Shown in pieces: positions 1-9,433 of a stretch of 64,000 bases of DNA; the first letter of the stretch is position 1, and the number at the start of each line of letters is the position of its first letter. The translations under genes were made by a program, and so were the position numbers. The stretch is taken from NCBI RefSeq assembly GCF_027942865.1, contig NC_134524.1, positions 24,091,036 to 24,155,035 of the forward strand, in the 5' to 3' direction. Source of the stretch: Odontesthes bonariensis. Taxonomy: Eukaryota; Chordata; Actinopteri; Atheriniformes; Atherinopsidae. Under the pieces are notes generated by a model that saw only the letters and a list, made by a program, of their open reading frames with translations, ran no database searches and was not told the DNA's origin.

Positions 1-233
1 CCTCGGATCCTGACACATTTTTCGAAGTGGCAGAGTCCGACCAATGCTGGAGGACAATGTGAGGGGCGTTACCTGGATGAGTTGGAGCCACACGGTTCCA
101 CGGAAAGTTCGGATGGCAAGGCGGAAGGCGCTGTTGCTCATATGTTATAGCCCAGCTCCTGACCAGTGGACAAGTTCTGTGACAATTGTAAGATTATTTC
201 AAGCCCCTTGCCTTTATCTGTTATATTTTAGGT

Positions 234-852
234 CAGGGGTGGCCAACCCGCGGCTCCTCAGCCGCATGCGGCACTTATGTTCATATCAAAATTTGTGTTT
301 GTGGGTTTTTTTTTTATGTGCGTGTTCGCTTCGTTTGAGTTCAATACGGCAGCGGTCTCCAACCTTTTTTGCTCCATGGATCGGTTTACTGTCAGACAAT
401 ATTTTCACGGACCGGCCTTTCAGGCGTGGCGGATAAATACTACAAAATAAAATGATACAACCAACACAGACTGTGGTATTTGGTAAATATAATAAGAAAC
501 TTGAATCCACTGTGTACTTGTATGTAACTTTATTAGCAGCGTCCTGATATAACGACTCTGCCTCCTAACGCTCTCTGGTCGCTATGGTAACGCTGAAACA
601 TGTCTTCAAAATGCAGCTTTCTTTTTCTTATTCTCTTCTTCTGTTTCCTCACTGGGAAGAAGCTTTCCAAACATGTCTGTTTTTGACTCATTTTGCTCGG
701 TTCGTGGGTTTAATATCAACGCTGATGTGACTGAGACGAGAGCAAGTCAAGAATAGACGGATGGAACGGAGAGAATTCGGTCATTTTTCAAAATAATGTG
801 GCTCTTTGTGGTAACAGTAAAAAATGCGGCTCTGAACGGTTGGCCACCCCTG
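234..852. mobile_element. Non-autonomous hAT-type element (MITE), 619 bp
   Basis: Terminal inverted repeats CAGGGGTGGCCAACC (234-248) and GGTTGGCCACCCCTG (838-852) are exact mirror images. They are flanked by a perfect 8-bp target duplication TTTTAGGT at 226-233 and 853-860. An 8-bp duplication with CAGGGG-type ends is the hAT signature. No transposase is encoded. From about 350 an embedded sequence begins CAGCGGTCTCCAACC, which resembles the start of another hAT family; its matching right end is absent, so it looks truncated. Confidence 0.9.
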
Positions 853-860
853 TTTTAGGT

Positions 861-1124
861 GTTCTTGTGGGAGGTGTGAGCCAATGCCAGTGGTAGATGA
901 GTCGGTGTGCGCTGCCGCGAACAGTCTAAAGTGTGCGAGAGGAGAGAGGGGGAGGGAGCAGACGTTCCGGAGCATACGTCATTTTTATGTTGGCGGGACA
1001 CTGGCCTGTGGATTTCAGTGGCGTGCGTTCAAATTTCGAAAATAACAGAGAACCGGGCATATTTATCACAAAAATGTATTTCAACTCGAAAATTATAGTT
1101 ATTTCAGACTAAACAAAAAAAAGT
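861..1124. other. Unassigned sequence right of the MITE
   Basis: I see no gene, tandem repeat or terminal repeat here. It is the flank between the hAT-type MITE and the first Rex1-like fragment. Confidence 0.4.
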
Positions 1125-1346
1125 TGTCTCCAGGTGTCATGAGGTCTTTAAGGTCGACAAAATCTATCGACCCATAAGCATTTTACCTAGAATTTCCAAA
1201 GTAGCGGAGAAATTGGTTACCACAGAACTGACTGAACACTGAAATAATGGCGTTGCCACTCTTCATCCAATGCAGTTTTGATTTAGGAAATTCCATTCAG
1301 CAGAGACAGCTGCCTGTTATTTCCTAGAAAACTGAGAGGGCTCTAG
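1125..1346 (+). pseudogene. Rex1-like LINE reverse transcriptase, fragment 1 of 3
   Basis: The + strand translation contains YRPISILPRISKVAEKLV, the N-terminal fingers motif of a Rex1/CR1-type reverse transcriptase. It is followed by degenerate sequence with HPMQF and a later block reading ETAACYFLE. Stops break it after about 30 codons. The coding sense resumes at 3258, after the element at 1347-3257, with the next expected part of the same domain. The three fragments (1125-1346, 3258-3840, 6906-7655) therefore read as one LINE split by two insertions. Confidence 0.75.
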
Positions 1347-1638
1347 CTGCAGACCTGCACTGTGAGGACCAGGAAGCGAGTATTTTTCGTTCCCCATTTG
1401 AAATGTGGAGACGACGAGGTGAATAAAAGTCGAGTGACAACAACTTTTCGTCATATGAAGAAACAGAAACAGTCTTTATTCACTAGAACGTTACGCTGCA
1501 CACTATATACTGTAAAGTTGTATTAATTTGAAAGAATCAGGTGTTTTACTTTTGGGTAGTCTTTAACGTTGTGATCGTATCGATAGTGCTCACTTAAATG
1601 TGCCATTTTCCAAGACCAAGAAAACTGAGTTATATCAT

Positions 1639-2252
1639 TAGCCTGATTAACATAGACTTTCAAATCTCTTCGAGATTCTGGTCTGACCAAGACCATAACA
1701 AATACGATTCGAAATGGCCTGGTCAACCCGCCTCCCTCGGGTTGCTACTGGTTGTGGCCAGAAAAGGCTGTGCCTAAGCTTAAGCCAATTACACCACTCT
1801 TTCCTCTGACGTATGATTTAGCTACCAGCGGGGCTAACTGGTAGATTAAACTCTTACCAAAGCCAGTAGGGAGCAAGCCAGGCAAAAACGTCTTTCCTGT
1901 CAAGAAATGATTCAAGGGCTGTTCTTTGCTCGATTTTTAACGAGAATCTCCCGTCAAACACTTTCATTACAGCATCTACAGCAGTGTCAAAAGCTTGATG
2001 CTGCTCCATGTTGATATTGAATGAAGCGCTTCCGTGTACAATCCATGGGTTGAGTGGCAGTTCAACCACGTCACTACCTTGAACACGCCTCTACCCTGGG
2101 CCGTTGGCGCTGCTCAAAGTTGATTGCTTCCCGACAAAGTGGGTGGAGTTCCCATTTTTTCGGGAACTCGAATCCACCTGAATGAGCAGTTGGCCTGAGT
2201 AAGTGTAGCAGAGCCGAAAGTGTTGCGTCACTGCGAGGGCGGAGCCTGGGTA
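1639..2252 (-). mobile_element. Short element carrying a helicase fragment, copy 1 (614 bp)
   Basis: The element begins TAGCCTGATTAACATAG and ends GGAGCCTGGGTA. It is flanked by a perfect 9-bp duplication TTATATCAT (1630-1638 and 2253-2261). A second copy with the same ends lies at 5743-6346 with a different 9-bp duplication, so the ends are well fixed. Both ends carry TA, but long terminal inverted repeats are absent. The 9-bp duplication would fit a Mutator-like or related transposase acting in trans; that is inference. It contains a RecQ-like helicase coding fragment on the minus strand. Confidence 0.85.
1766..2069 (-). pseudogene. RecQ-like DNA helicase N-terminal fragment (in element copy 1)
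   Basis: The minus strand encodes about 70 residues ending DRKDVFA. After a 1-nt shift in the run around 1877 it reads LLPTGFGKSLIYQ, the Walker A motif (GFGKS) of RecQ-type superfamily II helicases, then continues LAPLVAK. Only the region around motifs 0/I is present, so this is a captured exon-sized piece, not a working helicase. The same frameshift is present in copy 2, meaning it predates amplification of the element. Confidence 0.75.
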
Positions 2253-3257
2253 TTATATCATATAATTTTGTTTTACTTATTACGACATTATAGGTCTCTT
2301 ACAGATGCATATTTCAATATTACCCTCTGGCATAACACCGGCACTACGCCCAAAATCGAACACTGCACGTCTTGTTGCAACCTGTTTCACTGCCTTCTTT
2401 GCCTAACATTTAAACCAACAAAACTGGCTGCAGAGCCACTTAGTGGCACATAGGAAAAGTGGCATTTTTTTTTTTAAAGCTAAGCATAATGTATTTGTCT
2501 GTGTGTTTGATGACCTTTCATACTCTGACAAAAAAGCTGACACTTTTTTTTCCTCTGGACCAGTGCGGTGGTCCGAGCTGTGCATCAATTGTGGAGAAAG
2601 GTTCTTGTGCAATAAAACACTTACAAAAAAATAAAATAAAAAGACATTTGAAAGTTTGTTTTGAGTCTACTGTTTTCTCTTGTAACAGAGGTTTTTGGCT
2701 ATCTGGGTCATGTAACTAGGTATTCAGTAATTGACTTATTACACTTCACAATATTAATAGAATGTTATGAGGATATATAATATGATATTAGACTTGTAAA
2801 CACACAGATATACCTATATAAAAGAATTGAGTAAATCAATATGTAAATGCATCCAACAGTGCTTGGGGTTACATTTTCAACGATAAATAATGGCATAGAA
2901 GCAAAGAATAGGGTGGAGCGCAGAAGCTTCATGCCAGCATACATTAAGGTGTATTTATAGAGATTTATTGTTTCAAAATGAATTTGTAGTGCAAACTAAA
3001 CTAACAGCTGTTGTTTTTGCGAATTAAATTAAATTAAAATGTTGGAGTAAAATAATGCATATTTTGAGTAGGCCAAAATTGTTTTAACATCTAGTCTCCA
3101 TTGATTATCTGTAGAATAAACCTATAGGTGGTCGTAACGTTTAAAAATTTAATGTTTAAAACGGTTAACAATAGGAGCTTCCAGTGCACTTGCTTTTTTA
3201 TTTTTTATTTTGAAAGGCTTCAAATCAACCTCCGGTCCTCACAGTTCAGGTCCGCAG

Positions 3258-3840
3258 CCAGACTCTCTTGACAAAACTTAAAGCGCTTGTTGGATCAGGG
3301 TGGCTTTGTAGCTGCTGTATTTCTTGATTTAAAGCGTGCTTTTGACACCATTATCATGATGTGCTTATTGCTAAATCAACTCATTTCAACTTTTCAAATA
3401 GTGCCCTCTGCTGGATGAAATCATACCTGTCGCACAGGAAACAGGCGGTTCAAATTGGTGATTCGTCATCTTCATACCTCACTTCTTCTGCTGGAGTAAC
3501 CACAGGGCTCAATATTGGGTCCTGTTTTATTCAGCCTAAATGTCCATAACTTACCAAATGTCTGTAGAAATATAAAGATGCAACCATATGCTGACGACAC
3601 TGTATTATACTGTTATGCCAATTCAATTCAAGAAGCTGCTGCCATTCTCTCAGGAGCCACGGTGCCAGTGTCCCATTGGTTTCAAAAATGTTGTTTACAT
3701 TTGAATAAAAAAAACAAACAGTCTGTATGTTTTACTCCCGGCAGCCAACAGAGGGACAGCAACCATCAGTCATGGTGGATGCAGAGACACTTGATGTGGT
3801 TGAACACTTTAAGTACCTCGGGGTAATCTTTGATTCAATA
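3258..3840 (+). pseudogene. Rex1-like LINE reverse transcriptase, fragment 2 of 3
   Basis: Translation resumes with AVFLDLKRAFDT (motif A). It then gives a conserved block with WMKSYLSHRKQAV, a GV-type motif B with GPVLFSLNV, and YADDTVLY (motif C, the YxDD catalytic site, near 3588). It ends in KYLGVIFDS at about 3838, where the minus-strand LINE begins. Several small frameshifts break it. The palm of the polymerase is all here, so the source element was autonomous. Confidence 0.8.
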
Positions 3841-5742
3841 TAAACACAAGAAACTTGTGCTTAAGAAAAATAAAAAATAAAGGACCAGACTCAGTGAATA
3901 ATTCCCTATACTCCCTATAAAATAGATCAGTGAGCAGCGCTGACCAACATGTCATTGGGGTCATCAGGTGGGAACCTCCTTTCATCAGTGTTTCGTCTAG
4001 TTGGGCCCACGACATCTCCAGGAGGCTAGACAATGACCACTGGCGTCCCAGAGTCACCCCCCTAATACCAGCCAACACTGCTCCTCACACCACAACAACC
4101 ATAATCCACCTCAGCCTCACCAACTGCACACCAGTCACAGCGGAGTGGGGATGCAAACCCTGGTTCGGGTAGGGGAAGAAATAAAAGAGGTAAGATGAGT
4201 AGGAATGGGATTCAAACGCTGGTTCGGGTAGGGGGTAATGAAAATATAGAGGGTGCCAGAGGTGGAGGCAGGACAAGACACACTAGCAGATCAGCAGACA
4301 AACTCACCTAAACAGCCCTACAATCACTAAAAATGCCAGCAAAAACAAAGCCATACAACTCACTCCAAGCCAACTCACCCAAAATGGCCGCCTGGTTTCA
4401 AAAGGATCACATGTGCCAAACCCTCCACTTAAATAGCTTGAACTTCTTCTTTGCTTTTTCAAAAGTCTGTTTACCCTGAGTGCTCCCCCTGCTGGGCCCC
4501 CAGCTGCTATTGCATCTTCTAATCCAAATCCACTGACTGGACTTTACTGCCTTATCTGACACTTCTTTCACTATTTTCCTCACACTCTGTCCACTTACAT
4601 CCAGGTCCCTCAGCAATGAGACAACAGACTTTGTAGTCACTAACGTCCAGTGTTGGGTAAGTTACTTTAAAAATGTAATCCGTTACAGTTACAAGTTACC
4701 TTGTTTAAAATGTAATTGTAGTGTAACTTTTTGGATTACTTAAAAAAAGTAATGTAACTAATTACTTTTGGATTACTTTTGGATTACTTTTACCTATTTA
4801 TGGTAGCCTATTATCTGTATGATTCCATCTGTATTTATCACATTTATTTATACCATGCTATTTTTCTTTTCATTGTACTGCCATAACTACATTATACATT
4901 CTCTGCACATTCATGCATTTCCCTTAATTGATCTATTCTGCACATATCTATTAACCATCTTTCCTTACACTAGCTGTAAATAACTGCATTTTATCTCTAA
5001 ATACTGCATGCTATACAATCTGCACGCGTTACACTTGATAAGATGCCAAACTGCATTTCATTAATACATGTGCAATGACAATGAAGTGCTCTACTTTAGT
5101 AATAAATAAGCAAAGTAATACTTTTACATCACATTTTATTTTTCTTTGCACACCCTTGCTTGTGTGTGTGCGCCAGTACTTCCGGTGAAAACTTCCAGGT
5201 GATTTGACAGCTAGCGCGTCAGGTTAGGGCCAGTGGCCGTAAACAAAGGTTAACTTATAGCCGAGAAGAAAGATAATAATATAACGTAGCTAAAAAGACT
5301 AGCTTTCTTCAGTAGCCTTGATGCTTAATGCTTACCGATTTAGCAAGCCTAGCAGCCTAGTTGCTAATGCTAGCCGCAGTAACGTTACCAACCATACCCG
5401 ACGTCAAGGAGTTGGCTGAGCAGGGGCAAGATTATGGGGCTGGCAGAGTTAACTTCATAATGGGTGAGTGCAGGTTTCATTCACTTGTTTTCATTCTTTC
5501 ACAGGATTGATTCACTTCATTGGTTTATCCGATTGCTGGCCGCCGAGCCATTATGTGTCTGGGTTTGTGTAGGTTACTGATCATGGTTGTTAGCAGGTTG
5601 TGTGACGTGTGAGTGAGTGTGTATTTTTTCTATGGGTACATGCCATTGACTGTATGAGCAGGCTGTGCTCGTTTTTTTATTTTTATTTAATTAGATTGGA
5701 GATACTAATTAATACTGAGGGGGGGCTGGTCCCGGGGAAAAT

Positions 5743-6346
5743 TAGCCTGATTAACATAGACTTTCAAATCTCTTCGAGATTCTGGTCTGACCAAGACCAT
5801 AACGAATATGATTCGAAATGGCCTGGTCAACCCGCCTCCCTCGGGTTGCTACTGGTTGTGGCCAGAAAAGGCTGTGCCTAAGCTTAAGCCAATCACACCA
5901 CTCTTTCCTCTGACGTATGATTTAGCTACCAGCGGGGCTAACTGGTAGATTAAACTCTTACCAAAACCAGTAGGGAGCAAGCCAGGCGAAAACGTCTTTC
6001 CTGTCAAGAAACGATTCAAGGGCTGTTCTTTGCTCGATTTTTAACGAGAATCTCCCGTCGAACACTTTCATTACAGCATCTACAGCAGTGTCAAAAGCTT
6101 GACGCTGCTCCATGTTGATTTTGAATGAAGCGCTTCCGTGTACAATCCATGGGTTGAGTGGCAGTTCAACCACGTCACTACCTTGAACCCGCCTTGGTTG
6201 GCGCTGCTCAAAGTTGATTGCTTCCCGACAAAGTGGGTGGAGTTCCCATTTTTTCGGGAACTCGAATCCACCTGAATGAGCAGTTGGCCTGAGTAAGTGT
6301 AGCAGAGCCGAAGGTGTTGCGTCACTGCGAGGGCGGAGCCTGGGTA
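5743..6346 (-). mobile_element. Short element carrying a helicase fragment, copy 2 (604 bp)
   Basis: It has the same ends as copy 1 (TAGCCTGATTAACATAG to GGAGCCTGGGTA) but a different perfect 9-bp duplication, GGGGAAAAT (5734-5742 and 6347-6355), so it is an independent insertion. It is about 10 bp shorter than copy 1, mostly through one small deletion near 6195, and otherwise nearly identical. This suggests both copies moved fairly recently. Confidence 0.87.
5870..6173 (-). pseudogene. RecQ-like DNA helicase N-terminal fragment (in element copy 2)
   Basis: This has the same content as the fragment in copy 1: residues ending DRKDVFA, a 1-nt shift, then the Walker A segment PTGFGKSLIYQ on the minus strand. 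Differences from copy 1 are a few substitutions. It is non-functional as a helicase. Confidence 0.75.
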
Positions 6347-6905
6347 GGGGAAAATTGCCAGGGCCGATTTTTTTTCCCCAGTCCGACCCTGCCGCTCTGT
6401 ACTTCTGTCACTGCAACCTCGCACAAATTGTAATCCTGTTAAGTAACCCCCATTCTCACTGAATGTAACTGTAATCTGAGTACATCTTTTTTGCTTGTAC
6501 TGTAACGGATTACAGTTACTTTTATTTTGTATCCTTTTACCGTAACGCCGTTACATGTAATCCGTTACTCCCCAACCCTGCTAACGTCATATCATCCATG
6601 AATGCTCTAATTGGTGTAAGGCGCATGCCATCCTGACGTCTCTCTCCACCTACAACCCACTTGGAAGCTCTAATAAGTATCTCCATGGCCATTGTAAACG
6701 CTAATGGAGAAATCGTACACCCTGCCATAATGCCTATTTCTAGCCTCTGCCAACCTGTTGTGAAACCTGCAGCACAGTCTAATATCCTGAAAATATGCTC
6801 TTACCAAGTTAACAACTACTACAGGCACTCTAAAATACTCAAATGCTTTCCAAATAAGGCTATGTGGCACTGAACCAAATGCATTTGCTAGATCCATAAA
6901 TATAA

Positions 6906-7655
6906 CATTGATACTAATCTTAATTTTAAGCAACACGTTAAAAAAGTCAAATACAATTAAATCTAACTTATCAAATTTCAAACACATGAGACCCTTCCTG
7001 ACTATGGAGTCAGCAAAAACTTCTACGCATGCAGTGATACTTCCTCGTGTTTCCTGCTGTTATACAACATGGTCACATACATCAGAGTGCAAAATCTTGG
7101 ACTTTGATAGCTATCAGCTGTTTTTGGATGTCTGTCTCATCTTTAAGGTTTCCAAAGGATTAGCCCCTCCACTATTACAGGATTTCATAAAGACAGAATC
7201 CTCTAGAGTAAACCCCAGAGCACTAGAGGAGACTGATTGCAATGATGCAGGACTAAGTTTGGCCAAATGGTGGAGTCCATCACAGGAACAGTGCTGGAAC
7301 ACACTACCAACTCGTGTTAGAAACTGGGACAATTCCACCACCTTTAAAAAGACCCTTAAACAGTGGTTGAAAACAGCCAGAGCTGCTCTCATGGGTCACC
7401 TCTCCGTCTTTTCCCTTTTGTGTATGGACTCTTAACTTTGATGTGAATCTTTCTAAATATTTTGTTTGTTCTTTAGTTTTTTGTCATGGTGTATTGTCTG
7501 TATGTTTTTATGATACCTGCCTGAGGACAACGGATGAAATTTAGCAACTGTGCTAACTCCGGCATATTTACATGGATGCTTTGCTGATATGTTGATTAAT
7601 GTGCAGAGTCCTAACCAAATAAATAAGAAATAAAATAAAAACCTCCTCCACACTG
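6906..7655 (+). pseudogene. Rex1-like LINE, fragment 3 of 3 (C-terminus and 3' UTR)
   Basis: Coding resumes with NFKQHVKKV and a block around SNLSNFKHMRPFLT. It continues to FLDVCLIFKVSKGLAPP and WNTLPTRVRNWDN, the C-terminal region of Rex1-like polymerases, and stops at 7433-7435. The 3' UTR (7436-7655) ends in AATAAATAAGAAATAAAA. The same 3' UTR, cut at the position of 7430, recurs in inverted orientation at 19827-20004 and 39084-39263, each time about 25 bp after a copy of zinc-finger exon 2. This shows one ancestral insertion that was duplicated with the host locus. Confidence 0.8.
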
Positions 7656-7657
7656 AC

Positions 7658-7836
7658 CTGTGGCCCGGTGGACCCAGAGGATGAGCCGGCTCTGTTCCTG
7701 GTGGAGGGGTTCAGCTCCTGGTTCAGCTCCTGGTTCAGCTCCTGCTTCAGCTCCTGCTTCAGCTCCTGCTTCAGCTCCTGCTTCAGCTCCTGCTTCAGCT
7801 CCTGCTTCTGCTCCATTCTGGTCCGACTGATGGACT
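7658..7836 (-). pseudogene. Zinc-finger gene exon 2, copy A (orphan, minisatellite exon)
   Basis: On the minus strand an acceptor TTGCAG (7842-7837) precedes 179 nt of open sequence, which ends at CAG before a donor GTCAGT. The translation reads ESISRTRMEQ, then repeats of the type ELKQ/ELNQ, then NPSTRNRAGSSSGSTGPQ. Its length differs from copies B and C by exact multiples of 12 nt, so the reading frame is kept. No exon 1 or finger exon of matching orientation lies within reach in the window, so it is an orphan exon or belongs to a gene cut by the Rex1-like insertion. Confidence 0.6.
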
Positions 7837-7852
7837 CTGCAACTGTCAGCAC

Positions 7853-8394
7853 ATACGATAAGATCCAGCTGTGGCGTGCAGCGTGTTAAACCACACCCAT
7901 TTTTCTTCTTCTCTTGATAACCTTTCTGCACAGCTTTTTAACCATCCAGTCACATTCCATTAAACTCATTACTGTGCTTTTTATTTAAATCCCTGTGAAC
8001 TTTAAAATGCTTCTTTAAAGACCCACTAAGGTCACAGTTCAACATATTTGTAGCTTTTTGATCAAATTCAGAAAAAAATGTAATAACTCTGTAGACCGAC
8101 ACCCACTGTGTGCAATATCCCATAAATCTCATCTGAGTCAGTGGAACACCATCAACTTAAATCATTTTACTACATTAAGACAATGATCCTGTTTGAGGAA
8201 AGGGTCCCAATATCATCCCAAAGACTGAGGTTCAGATTCTCTCCGTTTCTAAACCTGTTCTCATTTCCAGAACCTTTTTATCATGTCCTCAGTCCTTGTT
8301 GATTCGTGGATAACAGAAAATATTGGATATGTAAAGGAAAGTGAATAATGAAGCTTTCATGAGACACTTCTGAAGAGGACAGTCAGACTGTCTT
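7853..8394 (-). repeat. Intron segment duplicated with 19025-19572
   Basis: Read on the minus strand this block matches 19025-19572 closely. Shared stretches include the run reading GTTATCAAGAGAAGAAG and the sequence around AAGACAGTCTGACTG at the far end. It is the intron upstream of exon-2 copy A. The match stops at the TTAA at 8395-8398 because a piggyBac-type sequence has inserted there. Confidence 0.75.
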
Positions 8395-8515
8395 TTAACC
8401 CTTTCATGCGAAACATGGGTCAAAAGTGACCCGGCTGAGTTTTAATTTTCCATATCTTTGCAATAAATTAACTTTATCATTCAAAATTCAAGGTATTCCT
8501 CAATTAACTCATCAG
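8395..8515. mobile_element. piggyBac-type terminus (partial)
   Basis: TTAA (8395-8398) is followed by CCCTTTCATGCGAAACATGG, a typical piggyBac-type terminal sequence. Copy B of the same intron has an uninterrupted TTAA at the corresponding place, which supports insertion at that TTAA. The opposite terminus is not found; the sequence runs into an RTE-like fragment. Confidence 0.6.
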
Positions 8516-8520
8516 CTGTG

Positions 8521-8891
8521 ACATTCCCAGCAGAGAGGAGATCAGGAAAGCAGTACAACAGCTGAAGAATGGAAAAGCAACAGGGCCAGATAACATCCCG
8601 GTAGAAGCCTTAAAGACGGACGTCGATACCACTGTGAAGCTGCTTTATCCACTCTTCAAAAGGATCTGGGAAGAGGAACAGATTCCAGCAGACTGGGAAG
8701 AAGGCCTCATCAATAAGCTCCCAAAGAAAGGAGACCTCAGTAACTGCAGCAACTATAGAGGGCTCACCCTACTCTCAATTGAAGGGAAAGTGCTAAATAG
8801 AGTAATCCTAGACAGAATGAAAGATGCAGTTGACCATCAACTAAGAGATCAGCAAGCAGGATTCAGAAAGAACAGGTCATGTGTAGACTAG
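8521..8891 (+). pseudogene. RTE-like LINE reverse transcriptase fragment
   Basis: About 120 codons are open on the + strand. They begin IPSREEIRKAVQQLKNGKAT, then give GPDNIPVEALK, WEEGLINKLPKKGD, NYRGLTLLS and QAGFRKNRSC, ending at a stop. These are reverse transcriptase motifs 0 to 2 in the order seen in RTE-type LINEs. The palm with the catalytic aspartates is missing. Clade assignment is by motif resemblance only. Confidence 0.75.
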
Positions 8892-9344
8892 AGCCTGGCT
8901 CGGGCCGGATTTTTCTGTCCGAGCCCGGCCCTCAACCGACAGAAAAGTTCTCAAATCCGACCCGAGCCCGAGATTAATTAAAATATTTGTGTCCAAGCCC
9001 GCCGGAAGCCCGAGACCAGTGACCAACGCAAGACGGTGCACCCTAATCAGTAAATACACATTGGTGACAGCGCACCATTATCCACCATAATCCACCATAA
9101 TCCATTATAGCTTGATTTCCCCCTCTCATTTTCCACGACTTTCAGTTCTCCAGAAGCATTTTTCTTTTAATGTCCTTCATAGCGCTTCCAACCAACTGAG
9201 CTCGGCTGCACTGATCGCACGTGTTTAATGTAAAGTTGTTCAAATGTTCGATAAGCGTGCGTGCGCACCGAGCATGCACAGACCACAGATGCATGCTGCA
9301 TGGCATGAGGCACGAATAGCCTACCAACATTTTCATTTATTGAC
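8892..9344. other. GC-rich repeat-like stretch, no gene
   Basis: This block starts with GCCTGGCTCGGGCCGG and holds several GAGCCCGG/CCGAGCCC inverted motifs near 8889-9010, resembling an end of a hAT-type element. A short run of ATAATCCACC repeats lies near 9080. No second terminus or duplication is evident and there is no convincing coding sequence. Confidence 0.35.
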
Positions 9345-9433
9345 TTTTAAACTCCTGCATAGTGTAGTAACTTACACCAAAGACAAGATAATTGACTATG
9401 TCCATATATGTGCACGGAGGTAACTGGTCCAGG

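Larger units (their letters stand above)
1347..3257. mobile_element. Inverted-repeat-bounded element inserted in Rex1-like LINE
   Basis: A 24-bp inverted repeat bounds this block: 1347-1370 begins CTGCAGACCTG and 3234-3257 ends CAGGTCCGCAG, with 22 of 24 positions matching. The block sits exactly where the Rex1-like frame is interrupted, which independently supports these ends. I find no clear target duplication, and no transposase is visible. It carries the helicase-fragment element at 1639-2252. The rest (2253-3230) is AT-rich with no recognisable gene. Family unassigned. Confidence 0.6.
4648..6580. mobile_element. hAT-type non-autonomous element, 1.93 kb with a nested insertion
   Basis: The ends are CAGTGTTGGG (4648-4657) and CCCAACCCTG (6571-6580). 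Inside each end lie blocks related to TAATCCGTTAC in inverted orientation. A perfect 8-bp duplication CTAACGTC flanks it (4640-4647 and 6581-6588). No transposase reading frame is visible. The helicase-fragment element copy 2 (5743-6346) is nested within it. It splits the catalytic region of a minus-strand LINE reverse transcriptase, whose frame closes up when the element is removed. Confidence 0.9.
3841..6905 (-). pseudogene. 5'-truncated minus-strand LINE, itself interrupted by a hAT element
   Basis: On the minus strand the sequence starts near 6905 with a motif A block (FMDLANAFGSVPHSL). It continues through AGCTISPLAFTMAMEIL to AFMDDMTL (6591-6602), where FMDD is the catalytic YxDD variant. 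There the hAT element interrupts it. At 4647 the same frame resumes as VTTKSVVSLLRDL and runs to a stop near 4407. Removing the hAT element and one target duplication restores the frame across the break. The 3' part (3841-4406) is non-coding. It is inserted in the Rex1-like LINE between FDS and NLNFKQH, with an imperfect duplication (TTGATTC / TTGATAC). Clade not assigned. Confidence 0.75.

Noticed and set aside
1766..2069. A functional helicase gene
   Set aside because: Only the region around Walker A is present, with a frameshift shared by both element copies.
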